DNA of 64,000 bases from Komarekiella atlantica HA4396-MV6 (GTDB lineage Bacteria > Cyanobacteriota > Cyanobacteriia > Cyanobacteriales > Nostocaceae). Shown here in pieces: positions 46,693-56,129 of this stretch. Positions within the stretch are counted from its first letter, which is position 1. Each line of letters begins with the position of its first letter. The notes under the pieces are model-generated. The model worked only from the letters and a program-made list of their open reading frames with translations, had not been told where the DNA came from and ran no database searches. Position numbers and translations under genes: made by a program. The DNA lies in assembly GCA_019359395.1 (NCBI GenBank), contig JAHHHK010000005.1:1-64000 (forward strand). The letters run 5' to 3'.

Positions 46693-48033
46693 TTATTCTT
46701 GATGATTGCTTCCTATCTCTTTGATATCATTAGATAAGTCAATTTTTGGCTCAACTTTTGCTTGCTGATAAGTAGCTAAAGTCAGCCCATCTTTCAAATT
46801 TTCAGAAGAGTATTTACTCAATCCAATTCGCTGTGCAGTATAAATCCCGCTATGTCCCGAAAAAAGATAGCTGACTACACAGCCAATACTAATAAATAGC
46901 CCCGATTCTATACCAAAAAGTTCAATTCCCATTAAAGTCGATGCCAAAGGCGTATTTGCTGCACCTGCAAATACACCGACAAACCCCATCCCTGCTAATA
47001 GGGGTGCAGGTAATGCCAAAAGTAACGATAAAGCATTACCTAATGTTGCACCAATAAAAAATAGAGGGGTTACTTCTCCTCCCTTAAAACCTGCTCCTAA
47101 AGTCAGAGCGGTAAAACCGAATTTGGCGGCAAAATCCCAAGGAGGTAGCTGAGTATAGAAAGAATTAACGATAGTTGGGATACCAAGCCCAATATACTTG
47201 GTTGTGCCACTCAACCCAACAATTACTGCTACGAACACACCGCCTATAAAAGGACGCATTGGAGGATATAATATCTTTGCTTTAAAAAAGTGACTAATTT
47301 TGTGAGTTGCTTGAGCAAAAAGCCTCGCAATAATTCCAAATATTGCACCTGCTGCGATCGCAGATATCAGCCCCCAAATTGTAATTGTCGGTATAAACGG
47401 AGCATGTCGGTAATCTGTATGATGCAGACCAAATAGTAAAGTCACTTGATTTCCGATGATCGCTGCAATTAAAGAAGCAAAAAGGGCATCATAATGAAGT
47501 TTTCCAATCGCTAAAACTTCCAAACCAAAAACAGTCCCAGCTAAGGGTGTACCAAAAACTGAAGCAAATCCTCCACTTATACCTGCTGTTAACAAAATTC
47601 GCCGATTTACCCCTTGAAAGCGCAAAATTTTAGTCAATTGGTCTGCCAAAGAAGCACCCATTTGTAAAGCTGTACCTTCACGCCCGGCTGAACCACCAAA
47701 AAGATGGGTGATGATTGTTCCTAATAAAATTAAAGGAGCCATGCGGCAAGGAATAATCTCTTTAGGATTATGAATTTCTTCGAGCAACAGGTTATTTCCG
47801 GCTTCTACAGTCTGACCAAACCGATGGTAAATCCAACCGCTCAAAAAACCACCAAGTGGCAACAAAGCAATGATCCAGCGATGAGATTCCCGCAATTCAG
47901 TTGCCCATTCCAATGAAGCTAAAAGCGCTGCAGAAGCAGTTCCGGCAAAAATACTAACCACAAAAGAAATCGGCAACCACTTAATTAGGTGAGGTAATGC
48001 AATGCACAGTTCAAACTGACGAAGATGTTTCAT
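46693..48033 (-). CDS. ClC-type chloride/fluoride channel or exchanger
   Basis: The 446-residue membrane protein has about ten hydrophobic helices and ClC motifs: GSAGREGTALQMGASLADQ (GREGT-type selectivity segment), and GAGFKGGEVTPLFFIGATLG. The Thr after GREG and the FKGGEVTP motif point to the CLC-F clade, which exchanges fluoride for protons, but I cannot exclude chloride. No CBS domain follows. A short hairpin (CTGAC..GTCAG) lies just upstream; it does not fit the fluoride riboswitch consensus. Confidence 0.88.
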   Translation of the reverse strand: MKHLRQFELCIALPHLIKWLPISFVVSIFAGTASAALLASLEWATELRESHRWIIALLPLGGFLSGWIYHRFGQTVEAGNNLLLEEIHNPKEIIPCRMAPLILLGTIITHLFGGSAGREGTALQMGASLADQLTKILRFQGVNRRILLTAGISGGFASVFGTPLAGTVFGLEVLAIGKLHYDALFASLIAAIIGNQVTLLFGLHHTDYRHAPFIPTITIWGLISAIAAGAIFGIIARLFAQATHKISHFFKAKILYPPMRPFIGGVFVAVIVGLSGTTKYIGLGIPTIVNSFYTQLPPWDFAAKFGFTALTLGAGFKGGEVTPLFFIGATLGNALSLLLALPAPLLAGMGFVGVFAGAANTPLASTLMGIELFGIESGLFISIGCVVSYLFSGHSGIYTAQRIGLSKYSSENLKDGLTLATYQQAKVEPKIDLSNDIKEIGSNHQE

Positions 48034-48146
48034 ATAAAAATACCTGACACTCTTCGGTCAGTATTTACGTAATGTGATGCTATGGCTACTTAACTGCTAA
48101 GTTTCAAGCCAAAAGTCTGCTCTAGCAAGGAAAAGTTGATAATACT

Positions 48147-48380
48147 GTGGCTTTATCTGCTAACTGTCAACTTAAGCAAGCCAAGAATTTATATACTAAT
48201 CTTCACAAACATCGTCACCGCATCGTTAATTACCAATACTATCAAGCTGAACAGATTTGCTCAATTGGTTCTGGCGCAATTGCATCTACTATTAAGCAGA
48301 TTAACCGCCCAACTAAAATTTCTGGCGCCCAATGGAAAATTAACAATGTTTTTCACGTCTTATCTCATCCCTGTGCCTGA
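48147..48380 (+). pseudogene. Transposase C-terminal remnant (ISKra4-like)
   Basis: The frame encodes NYQYYQAEQICSIGSGAIAS and TIKQINRPTKISGAQWKINN, matching the end of ISKra4-type transposases (YYQAEGLPIGSGAVES..KISGAQWK). The front of the gene and terminal repeats are missing, and another frame at 48136-48411 overlaps. It documents an old insertion sequence. Confidence 0.7.
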
Positions 48381-48703
48381 CTTTGCAAAGTTACTGTTAA
48401 GTTTTAGATAAATTATTGTAAAGTTACGTAAATAAAACACAATAATAAAATATTCTTAAATACGTCATACGTTGATAACAAGCCAACATATTATTAGTTT
48501 TGTTAATTTTTAATTATTCTAAAGATTGAGGAAAAAATTTAAAATTAAATTTACCTTAATACTGTGTTTTCATACATGAGGTATTTAAATATTACCAAAT
48601 ATTCTGCGATCGCCTCTAAAAAACTTGTGTTTTTTACCTCAAGTTTTACCCATATATATAAAGATGAGTTATTATTTTAAGCGTAATTATTCACCTATCA
48701 GTA
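48381..48703. other. AT-rich intergenic region before the PEP-CTERM gene
   Basis: 323 bp with strong AT bias and no convincing ORF. GCGATCGC occurs near 48606. The PEP-CTERM gene has no strong Shine-Dalgarno element at its first ATG. Confidence 0.4.
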
Positions 48704-49315
48704 ATGCAGATAGAAAAAATGGTTTTTAAGTTTGTTTCTAGTGTCAAAGAAAAGTTATATATAACTTCTGTCGCATTAGTATTGCTTGCTTTTGAAGCAG
48801 TGCTATCTTCAGACCGAGCACAAGCAGCCATAATCACCTCGACCTTACCAGAATTCAGCGGTGAACTCTTTGATGAAAGCGCACCATTTCCTCTGCCTTC
48901 GGTTACTGTTGGTACATTTTTGTATAAAATTCCTTCAGGCGAACAGATTGTATCTGCATCTATTAGTGGTACTTTCGGTAACTCAGTTGTTCCCAACAGT
49001 TCAGGGTTGAATCTATTAGTAGATGGCCTACAAGTGGCGCAGTGTATTAGATTCGCTGACTGTTATTATAATCAGCGTCCAGAACAGTTTAATTTCACTT
49101 TTTCTACCGGAGATTTATCTTTTTTGAAAGATGGATCAGCATTAGTTACAGCAATTCAGACATCAGAATCTATTATTCGTCTGGGATCAACAACTTTGAT
49201 CCTAGAAACGGTTCCTGAACCTTTAACTATCTTGGGTTCGTTGACAGCTGCTTGCTTTGGTGTGGCTTTGCGTTGCAAACAAAAGCAGCAATCAAAAGAT
49301 ATCACTAAAGCTTAG
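48704..49315 (+). CDS. PEP-CTERM sorting-domain secreted protein
   Basis: The 203-residue protein has an N-terminal signal (about residues 16-40; YITSVALVLLAFEAVLSS) and a C-terminal sorting module VPEPLTILGSLTAACFGVAL followed by RCKQKQ. This is the PEP-CTERM arrangement: Pro-Glu-Pro, a hydrophobic segment, a basic end, recognised by exosortase. The mature part (about 42-175) is unique and beta-rich, with a Cys pair in CIRFADCYY. Predicted to be exported and processed, perhaps to the extracellular matrix. Confidence 0.88.
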   Translation: MQIEKMVFKFVSSVKEKLYITSVALVLLAFEAVLSSDRAQAAIITSTLPEFSGELFDESAPFPLPSVTVGTFLYKIPSGEQIVSASISGTFGNSVVPNSSGLNLLVDGLQVAQCIRFADCYYNQRPEQFNFTFSTGDLSFLKDGSALVTAIQTSESIIRLGSTTLILETVPEPLTILGSLTAACFGVALRCKQKQQSKDITKA

Positions 49316-49434
49316 GTTAACAACTTCAACTGATATGAAATCTGCGTTTGCATAGAAAAATGCTTATCTAGAATCTATAGTAACTAGGCAATAAAGTGTA
49401 GCTCCAGGCAACTGGCTGCCCAAAACTCAATTCT

Positions 49435-50238
49435 ATGATTGAACAAACAACAGCGATCGCAATTTTTGATATTGATGGTGTTGTCCGTGATGTCAGTGGC
49501 TCCTATCGCCGGGCGATCGCAGATACCGTAGAATACTTTACTAACCAAGCCTATCGCCCGACACCATTAGACATTGACAAGTTAAAATCTGAAGGTATCT
49601 GGAATAACGATTGGGAAGCGTCTCAGGAATTAATTTACCGTTATTTTGAAAATCAAGGGCCTCGCGAGCAACTGCAACTTGACTACGACAAAATTGTTAC
49701 CTTTTTTCAATCCCGTTACCGAGGCGAAAACCCCGACAATTGGACAGGGTATATCTGTAATGAACCCTTATTGTTACAACTTAGCTATTTAGAGCAACTA
49801 ACACAAGCCGGCATTGCTTGGGGATTTTTCAGCGGCGCAACTCGTGGTTCCGCTAACTATGTTTTGGAAAAACGCCTCGGTTTGCAGTCTCCAGTGTTAA
49901 CTGCAATGGAGGATGCACCAGGTAAACCAGACCCCACTGGACTTTTAGCCACCGTTCGTCAATTGGAGAATGGACTAGAGACGACATCAGCGATCATATA
50001 CGTAGGGGATACGGTAGCTGATATGTACACCGTAGAGAAAGCACGAGAATTAGATTCATCTCGGACTTGGATTGGTGTAGGAGTATTACCACCACATGTG
50101 CAGGAAACAGCAGCACGAGGGGATGCTTATGCTCAGACACTAATAGCAGCAGGAGCAGCAGTAGTTTTGAGTAATGTACAGGAATTGACCCCAAAGCAGA
50201 TTCAGGAATTAGTAAGCCAATCTGTACGCTCACTGTAG
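49435..50238 (+). CDS. HAD-superfamily phosphatase (TIGR01548-like)
   Basis: The 267-residue hydrolase has motif I IAIFDIDGVVRDVSGSY with the two Asp residues, motif II in GFFSGATRGSANYVL, Lys in EDAPGKPDPTGLL and motif III/IV VGDTVADMYTVEKAR. A helical cap lies between about 25 and 120. It belongs to a cyanobacterial HAD family of unknown substrate. It stands alone between repeats and the lpt cluster. Confidence 0.88.
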   Translation: MIEQTTAIAIFDIDGVVRDVSGSYRRAIADTVEYFTNQAYRPTPLDIDKLKSEGIWNNDWEASQELIYRYFENQGPREQLQLDYDKIVTFFQSRYRGENPDNWTGYICNEPLLLQLSYLEQLTQAGIAWGFFSGATRGSANYVLEKRLGLQSPVLTAMEDAPGKPDPTGLLATVRQLENGLETTSAIIYVGDTVADMYTVEKARELDSSRTWIGVGVLPPHVQETAARGDAYAQTLIAAGAAVVLSNVQELTPKQIQELVSQSVRSL

Positions 50239-50487
50239 AATCTTGCTCAAACTGTTTTGAGCGGTTGTAAGGTGTGGGGTGTGGCGAAAAAAGTTAAGCT
50301 TAGCCGAGAACCGCTATATTGATCTGTAGTGCATTTCATCCTACTTTTCTGAAACCTTGAGGTTGAACACACCGTCAATATTTCAGCCATCAATTATCTT
50401 GAATCATTCCAGATTGGATATTTCATATCTGGATAAACAAATTAACATAATTGGAATACAAGTCGAAATCCGCAATCCCAAGTTACT

Positions 50488-50988
50488 ATGATGCCCTGCT
50501 ATCAATTGTCCAAATCACAGATGCGTCGCTTTGGATTAGCCTTCATGCTACCAGCTGCACTCCTAGGCGCGATCGCAATCCCTACCCACAACGTGCAAAC
50601 CGCTACAGCTCAAACACCTGCAAGTAACCGTCCCCTCACCATCCGCTCTGATATACAAGAATATGATGCCAAAACTCAAGTAATCACCGCTCGTGGTAAT
50701 GTGCAAATGTTGTATCCATCTCGTCAGCTGCAAGCAACATCTGCTCAAGCACAGTACTTTAGTAAAGAACGCCGAATTGATTTCAGTGGCAACGTATATA
50801 TTTTGCAACAAGGCGGCAATAGTATGCGAGCAGAAAAAGTTAGCTATCTAATTGACGAAGGGCGATTTGTCGCCTTACCCCAAGCTAACCGTCAAGTAGA
50901 GTCTATATATATGGTGCAGGAAACAGATGAAAGTGGTCAAGCTGGTACACCTGCTCCAACAACACCAGCTTTAAAGCGTTCTAACTAG
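50488..50988 (+). CDS. lptA: LptA/OstA-like periplasmic protein
   Basis: The 166-residue protein has a signal peptide (about residues 16-42, ending TATAQ) and an OstA/LptA beta-jellyroll domain: RPLTIRSDIQEYDAKTQVIT, ARGNVQMLYPSRQLQATSAQ, GNVYILQQGGNSMRAEKVSY. It would bridge lipopolysaccharide across the periplasm to the outer membrane. It precedes lptB by 30 bp, making an export operon. The C-terminal tail is Pro/Thr-rich. Confidence 0.9.
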   Translation: MMPCYQLSKSQMRRFGLAFMLPAALLGAIAIPTHNVQTATAQTPASNRPLTIRSDIQEYDAKTQVITARGNVQMLYPSRQLQATSAQAQYFSKERRIDFSGNVYILQQGGNSMRAEKVSYLIDEGRFVALPQANRQVESIYMVQETDESGQAGTPAPTTPALKRSN

Positions 50989-51018
50989 CATCGATCACCA
51001 AAAAAGGGCGCATCTATT

Positions 51019-51747
51019 GTGAAAATTGTTTTAGAAAATATTCACAAATCCTACGGTAAACGAGTAATTATCAATCGCGTTAACCTTTCTGTTGCTCAAG
51101 GTGAAGTCGTCGGTTTACTAGGCCCCAATGGAGCTGGTAAAACGACTTCTTTTTATATCGCTACAGGTTTAGAAAAACCCAATCAGGGAAAAGTTTGGCT
51201 TGATAATCTAGATATTACTGGCTTGCCCATGCATAGAAGGGCGCGCTTAGGAATTGGTTATCTAGCACAAGAAGCAAGTGTTTTTCGCCAACTCTCGGTG
51301 CGGGATAATATTCTCCTAGTACTAGAGCAAACTAATGTGCCACGATGGGAATGGTCAAAGCGAGTAAAAACTTTACTGCGAGAGTTTCGCTTGGAAAAAT
51401 TAGCTAATAGTAAAGGAATTCAACTTTCTGGTGGTGAACGTCGGCGGACGGAATTAGCCAGGGCGCTTGCAGCTGGGCGAGAGGGGCCGAAATTTTTACT
51501 ATTGGATGAACCATTTGCGGGAGTTGACCCCATAGCAGTCTCAGAAATTCAGCAAATTGTAGCGCAACTGCGCGATCGCGGTATGGGTATCTTAATTACC
51601 GATCACAATGTCCGCGAAACCCTTGCTATTACCGATCGCGCCTATATCATGCGTGAGGGGCAAATTCTCGCTTTTGGCACTGCTGACGAACTTTACACTA
51701 ATCCGCTCGTGCGACAATACTATTTAGGAGATAACTTTCAAGTCTAA
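51019..51747 (+). CDS. lptB: LPS export ABC transporter ATPase
   Basis: The 242-residue ATPase has Walker A LLGPNGAGKTTSFYI, signature LSGGERRRTELARALA, Walker B FLLLDEPFAGVDP and the D-loop/H region ITDHNVRETLAITDRAYIM. The motif set and length match LptB. It powers extraction of LPS through LptF/G. Start codon is GTG. It is followed after 170 bp by the permease gene. Confidence 0.95.
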   Translation: MKIVLENIHKSYGKRVIINRVNLSVAQGEVVGLLGPNGAGKTTSFYIATGLEKPNQGKVWLDNLDITGLPMHRRARLGIGYLAQEASVFRQLSVRDNILLVLEQTNVPRWEWSKRVKTLLREFRLEKLANSKGIQLSGGERRRTELARALAAGREGPKFLLLDEPFAGVDPIAVSEIQQIVAQLRDRGMGILITDHNVRETLAITDRAYIMREGQILAFGTADELYTNPLVRQYYLGDNFQV

Positions 51748-51922
51748 ATTAATAATTATTAATTTACAGATATAAAAGGATATTTTTGAGTTTTTTTCTT
51801 AACCATTAATCTATAATTTTGCTCCAATTTATCAACTAATGATAATTGAAATTAGATACTAAATTACAGTAGAAATGCATTCTTTTACCAGGGTTGCCGG
51901 GATTTAACTTTTCAAGTTGCTT

Positions 51923-53098
51923 ATGATCTCAAAAAAGCTCACATCTTTCTACAACCTCAATTCGCTGCTACCTTTTACGATCATGGATCGCTACTTGATC
52001 AGCGAATTGCTGCCGACGTTCTTGTTTGGTGTCGGAGCTTTTTCATCAATTGGTGTCACAATTGATGCTGTATTTGACTTAGTACGGAAAATAGTAGAAG
52101 CCGGGCTACCTGTAGACATTGCCATTCAGGTTTTTTTATTAAAGCTACCAAACTTCATCGTTTTGGCCTTCCCCATGTCTACCTTACTAGCTACTCTGAT
52201 GACCTATAGTCGTCTTTCTAGCGAGAGTGAATTGATTGCCCTACGGGGCTGCGGGGTAAGTGTCTATCGCATGGTGCTAACCGCTGTGATGATGAGCTTG
52301 GTAGTCACAGGAATGACATTTGTATTTAATGAACACATAGCACCAGCTGCAAATTATCAAGCAGGTCTGACTCTGGATGCAGCTCTCAAATCAGATAAAC
52401 CAACTTTTAAGCAACAAAATATTTTCTATCCCGAATACCGTGATGACCCCCAGCCAGATGGTAGTAAAAACAAGATACTGACACGCTTGTTTTATGCTGA
52501 CCAGTTTGATGGTAAGCGTATGAAAGGTTTAACAATTATAGATCGCTCCACAAAAGGTCTGAATCAAATTGTGGTATCAGAATCGGCACAGTGGAATGGC
52601 TCTCAAAACGTCTGGGATTTTTACAACGGTACTATCTATTTTGTAGCGCCCGATCGCTCTTATCGCAATATCGTTAGATTTGAACACCAACAACTGCAAC
52701 TACCCCGCACACCCTTAAGTCTGGCAGAAAAGAGCCGAGACTATGGTGAGATGAATATTGGCGAAGCACTAGACCAACTAGAAGTGGAACTTCTCAGTGG
52801 CGATCGGCAAAAAATTCGTAAACTCCAAGTACGTATTCAACAAAAAATCGCCTTACCCTTTGTATGTGTAGTGTTTGGCTTAGTAGGCGCAGCTATGGGA
52901 ACCGTACCCCAACGCACCGGAAAAGGAACAAGCTTTGGTATCAGTGTTATAGTAATTTTTTCGTATTACTTAATTTTCTTTATTAGTGGTGCAATGGGAC
53001 AAGCAGGTATCCTTTCTCCCTTTATGGGAGCTTGGTTGCCTAACTTTATGTTTTTGGGAGTAGGTGTATTTTTATTGATGCGGGTTGCTAAACGATAA
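51923..53098 (+). CDS. LptF/LptG family permease
   Basis: The 391-residue protein has three membrane helices before the periplasmic domain (about 35-130) and three after it, with MDRYLISELLPTFLFGVGAF, LKLPNFIVLAFPMSTLLATL and a coupling region ELIALRGCGVSVYRM. The C-terminus has GTSFGISVIVIFSYYLIFF. It is the permease partner of LptB for LPS; only one copy is present, so it may serve as both subunits or have a partner elsewhere. A later start at 51983 (MDRYL) is possible. Confidence 0.9.
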   Translation: MISKKLTSFYNLNSLLPFTIMDRYLISELLPTFLFGVGAFSSIGVTIDAVFDLVRKIVEAGLPVDIAIQVFLLKLPNFIVLAFPMSTLLATLMTYSRLSSESELIALRGCGVSVYRMVLTAVMMSLVVTGMTFVFNEHIAPAANYQAGLTLDAALKSDKPTFKQQNIFYPEYRDDPQPDGSKNKILTRLFYADQFDGKRMKGLTIIDRSTKGLNQIVVSESAQWNGSQNVWDFYNGTIYFVAPDRSYRNIVRFEHQQLQLPRTPLSLAEKSRDYGEMNIGEALDQLEVELLSGDRQKIRKLQVRIQQKIALPFVCVVFGLVGAAMGTVPQRTGKGTSFGISVIVIFSYYLIFFISGAMGQAGILSPFMGAWLPNFMFLGVGVFLLMRVAKR

Positions 53099-53149
53099 AT
53101 TACGCCGATTTCAACAGAATAATACTACCAAAATGCAAGATAAGGGAGC

Positions 53150-53650
53150 ATTAAATAATTCGTAATTCGCTCTGGGGCTACGCCCCGCTGCAAAGCGCGT
53201 AATTAAGTTTTGTAATGGGGATTTAGCGCAAAGTCGAGCCAGCGCTGCGGGAGGGTTAGCCCGACCCAGGCGACTGGCGTCAGAGCGGAGGTTTCCTCCG
53301 TTGGCGCAGCCCGCCGTTCGCGCAGCGTTCCGCAGGAAAGGCATCTGAACTTTGTAAGAGAGCGCAAAGTCGAGCCAGCGCTGCGTACCCTGCGGGAAGC
53401 AAGCTAAGCAAAGCGTCTCGTTGGCGCAGCCTCTCGTAGAGAAGAGAAGAGAAGTTGGAGCGTAGGTTTCCGACGCTCGTTCGCTCTTAGCGTCGCCCCT
53501 TGGGCGAAGACTCGCGCTTCGCTGCGCTATCCGTTCGTCGAAGACGTTGCCGCAGGCATCCAAACTTCGCTTAGGGTTAGCCCGACCCAGGCGACTGGCT
53601 CAACTTTGTAAGACAGACCCCAACACAAAGCTTGCTGGTTATAGAACCGG
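53150..53650. repeat. Palindromic repeat cluster between lptF/G and CBS-CP12
   Basis: The 500-bp cluster contains two exact copies of a 25-bp segment AGCGCAAAGTCGAGCCAGCG-CTGCG (53225 and 53361), two copies of GGGTTAGCCCGACCCAGGCG (53251 and about 53573), and the inverted equivalent of CCTGCGGAACGCTGCGCG, which also lies at 27680. Hairpin arms CCAGCGCTG/CGACTGG recur. Long frames across it are accidental. Confidence 0.85.
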
Positions 53651-53673
53651 GGGACTTAAACCCACGGAACTAG

Positions 53674-54294
53674 TTAAGGATGATAATTTCGGCATTCCGG
53701 TGCATCTGGATTTTCTCTACAGTATTCCTCAAAAGAAACTTTGGCTGATACCATACCCTCAGCTTTTTGATGAGCGGCTTCTGCTTGGAGTTCTTCTACT
53801 TCATCCCAAGCCGCAGCACAAGCTTTAGAATAAGCACCTTGTGCAGTACAAGTAGCACGAGCCTGCTCAATTGCTTTTTCAATTCTCTCATCCAGTAGTA
53901 GCGCTTTTGGCGTTTCCACAAAGTCGCTCTTGAGCAAAATATCAGTAATCGAGATGATGCCCAACAACTTGCCTTTAATCACAGGTGCTCTACGGATACC
54001 TGTATTGGCAAACAATCGCGCTACATATTCCACACCCAACTCAGGATTTACAACAATACATGGCTTACTCATGATTTCGTAAACCCGCACTTGCTTAGGG
54101 TCTTTACCATAAGCCGTTACCTTATAAACAATATCCGTTTCTGTAACAATGCCATAGGCATCGTTATCATAACGACGATCCACAACCAGAGCACGCAATT
54201 CTTTTTCTTTCATCAGCCCCACCGCTTCCGCGACAGTTGCCGAACCGCGAATGGTAACTACATCCTTGGTCATGATATCTTCAGCTTTCATCAT
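53674..54294 (-). CDS. CBS-CP12 fusion protein
   Basis: The 206-residue protein fuses two CBS motifs (about residues 5-60, AEDIMTKDVVTIRGSATVAE; about 72-128, VNPELGVEYVARLF) to a C-terminal CP12 domain (about 135-206: CTAQGAYSKACAAAWDEVEE, LQAEAAHQKA, and YCRENPDAPECRNYHP with paired Cys). CP12 binds GAPDH and phosphoribulokinase in a redox-dependent way to control the Calvin cycle; CBS domains sense adenine nucleotides. The fusion is known in cyanobacteria. The ATG at 54294 follows AGGAG. Confidence 0.95.
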   Translation of the reverse strand: MMKAEDIMTKDVVTIRGSATVAEAVGLMKEKELRALVVDRRYDNDAYGIVTETDIVYKVTAYGKDPKQVRVYEIMSKPCIVVNPELGVEYVARLFANTGIRRAPVIKGKLLGIISITDILLKSDFVETPKALLLDERIEKAIEQARATCTAQGAYSKACAAAWDEVEELQAEAAHQKAEGMVSAKVSFEEYCRENPDAPECRNYHP

Positions 54295-54664
54295 TGCTGT
54301 AGTCTCCTGGTAAATATTACGGTGCGATGCGTCGCGCCAAGCGCATCGAAGCATTGCAGCGCACAGTTTGAGAATTTAGAGAGCGCAAAATTTGAACAGT
54401 TTGCCAGCCACAACAATAAATTAGAGCAGCTTTCAAATCTGGATGATATCCAAAGTGACCGATGCTCAAAAACTAAGCAGGAATTGCTATAACTTTTTCT
54501 AAAAGCCTTACCAAACAACCCATAAAGGTAAATAGTAAATTTTTGACTACTACATCTCCATTGGTAATGACTAATAACTTCTTCAAAAGTTAGGATGAAA
54601 TCACCATCTAACTTCAGTTGCGAAGTTTTTTGCCGATTTTGAGTAAATTTCAATCACTTAAGCC
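54295..54664. other. 370-bp intergenic region with a leader hairpin
   Basis: CGATGCG (54325-54331) and CGCATCG (54342-54348) form a stem in the likely leader of the CBS-CP12 gene. No other gene-like feature is seen. Downstream part is AT-rich and must hold the promoter for the divergent gene at 54665. Confidence 0.5.
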
Positions 54665-55843
54665 ATGCCTCGTCATCATTATCCTCCCGCTTACTTACGC
54701 TATCTCAAAGCCAGGTTATGGAATCTAGGGCGACCTGGTTTTTGGGGAACAGCAATTTTTTTATCTGTAACCGGGCTAGTAGCCTGGGAATACTCGTCAA
54801 ATCCAGAGCTTTTAACTCGCAAGCAAACTAACCAAGTGACTTCACAAAACCCTGCTAACTCTTCTCTGTCAGCAGAAGACAGAGCCATTGCAGCAGACAT
54901 TGATAACTTGCCAGTTCTGTTTAATGACTTTGAGCAGGCAACTCTTTCAGTCAGGGCAAATACATCAAAGGAAAATACTGATGGAAAAAAGAGTAAAGGC
55001 TTATTAGAAGATACAATTAATAAACAAAAGTCTGCTGGTGATGTAAAATTAAATCCCAGTTTGGGGACAGTTAGTACCCCACCGCTACAAAATATGACAA
55101 ATCCCTTTGTAGTACAAACAGAGAATTTGTTGCGTGGCAGGACATCTGATAGTAATAATCAGTTTCTAGGCGTGAAGTCATTAACTGCGGCGTCTGAGCA
55201 AACAGGAGCAGTACAATCCTCCTCTAGTCTGGGAATTGGATTAACTAATCAAACCAACGTTGATCCAAATCCTGCTTTCATCAGCCCTTTGCAAGCAGCG
55301 CTAAACCAATCTACACAATCTACAAACCAAAAGTTGTCTAACTTCAATGGCAATGCTTCAGCTCAGACAAATGGCTTGGGGCAAGTCTCTAATGAAAGCA
55401 TAACGCCGATACTACCCACTAACAGCTTACCACCTAGTCAGAATTCTCTACCAAGCACTGGGTTAAGTTCTGGAACGGGCTACACGTCCACGAATACAAA
55501 CTTCCCGCAAAATCCCTACAGTAATTTAAATGGCACTCAGGTATTACCTAATGTAGCACCTGCAACATCGCTCTCTGCTCCACCAACCAATATTGCACCC
55601 AACTCTGCTCAGATCCCCAGCCAAAGCGTGGTTACACCAATAAACTCTGTGGGTGGCAATTCCATACAGCAGCCAACACAACCATCGCAGTCTATATATG
55701 GCAATTCTATACAGCAGCCAACACAACCGTCGCAGTCCATATATGGCAATTCTATACAACAGCCCATACAACAGCCACGGTCTAATTTCTCAAACCGTGA
55801 CCAGATTTTAAGGCAGTATATAGGTACAGGAGGTCAGAAGTAA
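54665..55843 (+). CDS. Membrane-anchored Gln/Asn/Ser-rich protein with 15-residue repeats
   Basis: The 392-residue protein has a basic start (RHHYPPAYLRYLKARLWN) and one membrane helix at about 28-46 (WGTAIFLSVTGLVAWEY). The remainder is low complexity, rich in Gln, Asn, Ser, Thr and Pro. Near the C-terminus (about 335-375) a 15-residue unit GNSIQQPTQPSQSIY repeats about 2.5 times (45-bp direct repeats). It looks like an exported, flexible surface or cell-wall protein conserved in cyanobacteria. Function is unknown. Confidence 0.72.
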   Translation: MPRHHYPPAYLRYLKARLWNLGRPGFWGTAIFLSVTGLVAWEYSSNPELLTRKQTNQVTSQNPANSSLSAEDRAIAADIDNLPVLFNDFEQATLSVRANTSKENTDGKKSKGLLEDTINKQKSAGDVKLNPSLGTVSTPPLQNMTNPFVVQTENLLRGRTSDSNNQFLGVKSLTAASEQTGAVQSSSSLGIGLTNQTNVDPNPAFISPLQAALNQSTQSTNQKLSNFNGNASAQTNGLGQVSNESITPILPTNSLPPSQNSLPSTGLSSGTGYTSTNTNFPQNPYSNLNGTQVLPNVAPATSLSAPPTNIAPNSAQIPSQSVVTPINSVGGNSIQQPTQPSQSIYGNSIQQPTQPSQSIYGNSIQQPIQQPRSNFSNRDQILRQYIGTGGQK

Positions 55844-56022
55844 TCCTGATTACTAGAATTGCTGGATATAATTTGACTTTTTGGGATTTTTCGTTTTAAT
55901 CCTCGGATTAATTCTCTGAGTACATCAGTTTTGCTTCTGTGCGTTGCAGAGCAGTAAGCTTCCAATATCTTTAACTCCTGCTCTGGCAATCTAAAATCTA
56001 GTCTTTTATCTGCCTTGATCAT
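55834..56022 (-). CDS. Ribbon-helix-helix protein 1
   Basis: The 62-residue protein starts MIKADKRLDFRLPEQELKIL and has SKTDVLRELIRGLKRK, the strand-helix-helix pattern of RHH DNA-binding proteins. It ends 10 bp inside the 3' end of the convergent gene. A paralogue lies at 56130-56312 on the same strand. No toxin gene adjoins it. Confidence 0.65.
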   Translation of the reverse strand: MIKADKRLDFRLPEQELKILEAYCSATHRSKTDVLRELIRGLKRKIPKSQIISSNSSNQDYF

Positions 56023-56129
56023 GATTAATGTACTGATATTTTGTGTACATTTAGATCATATGGCACATCTAAGATGGTTATGAAAAAGCAGAACAGCGAC
56101 TTGCACAGGTGATTTGTCTAGTCTGAGGA

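Noticed and set aside
46693-48120. Fluoride riboswitch before the ClC gene
   Set aside because: The short CTGAC/GTCAG hairpin lacks the known consensus of that RNA.
48136-48411. 91-codon plus-strand hydrophobic ORF
   Set aside because: Overlaps the transposase remnant, which has clear family motifs in the other frame.
53111-53563. 150-codon minus-strand ORF
   Set aside because: It is made entirely of palindromic repeats shared with other spacers.
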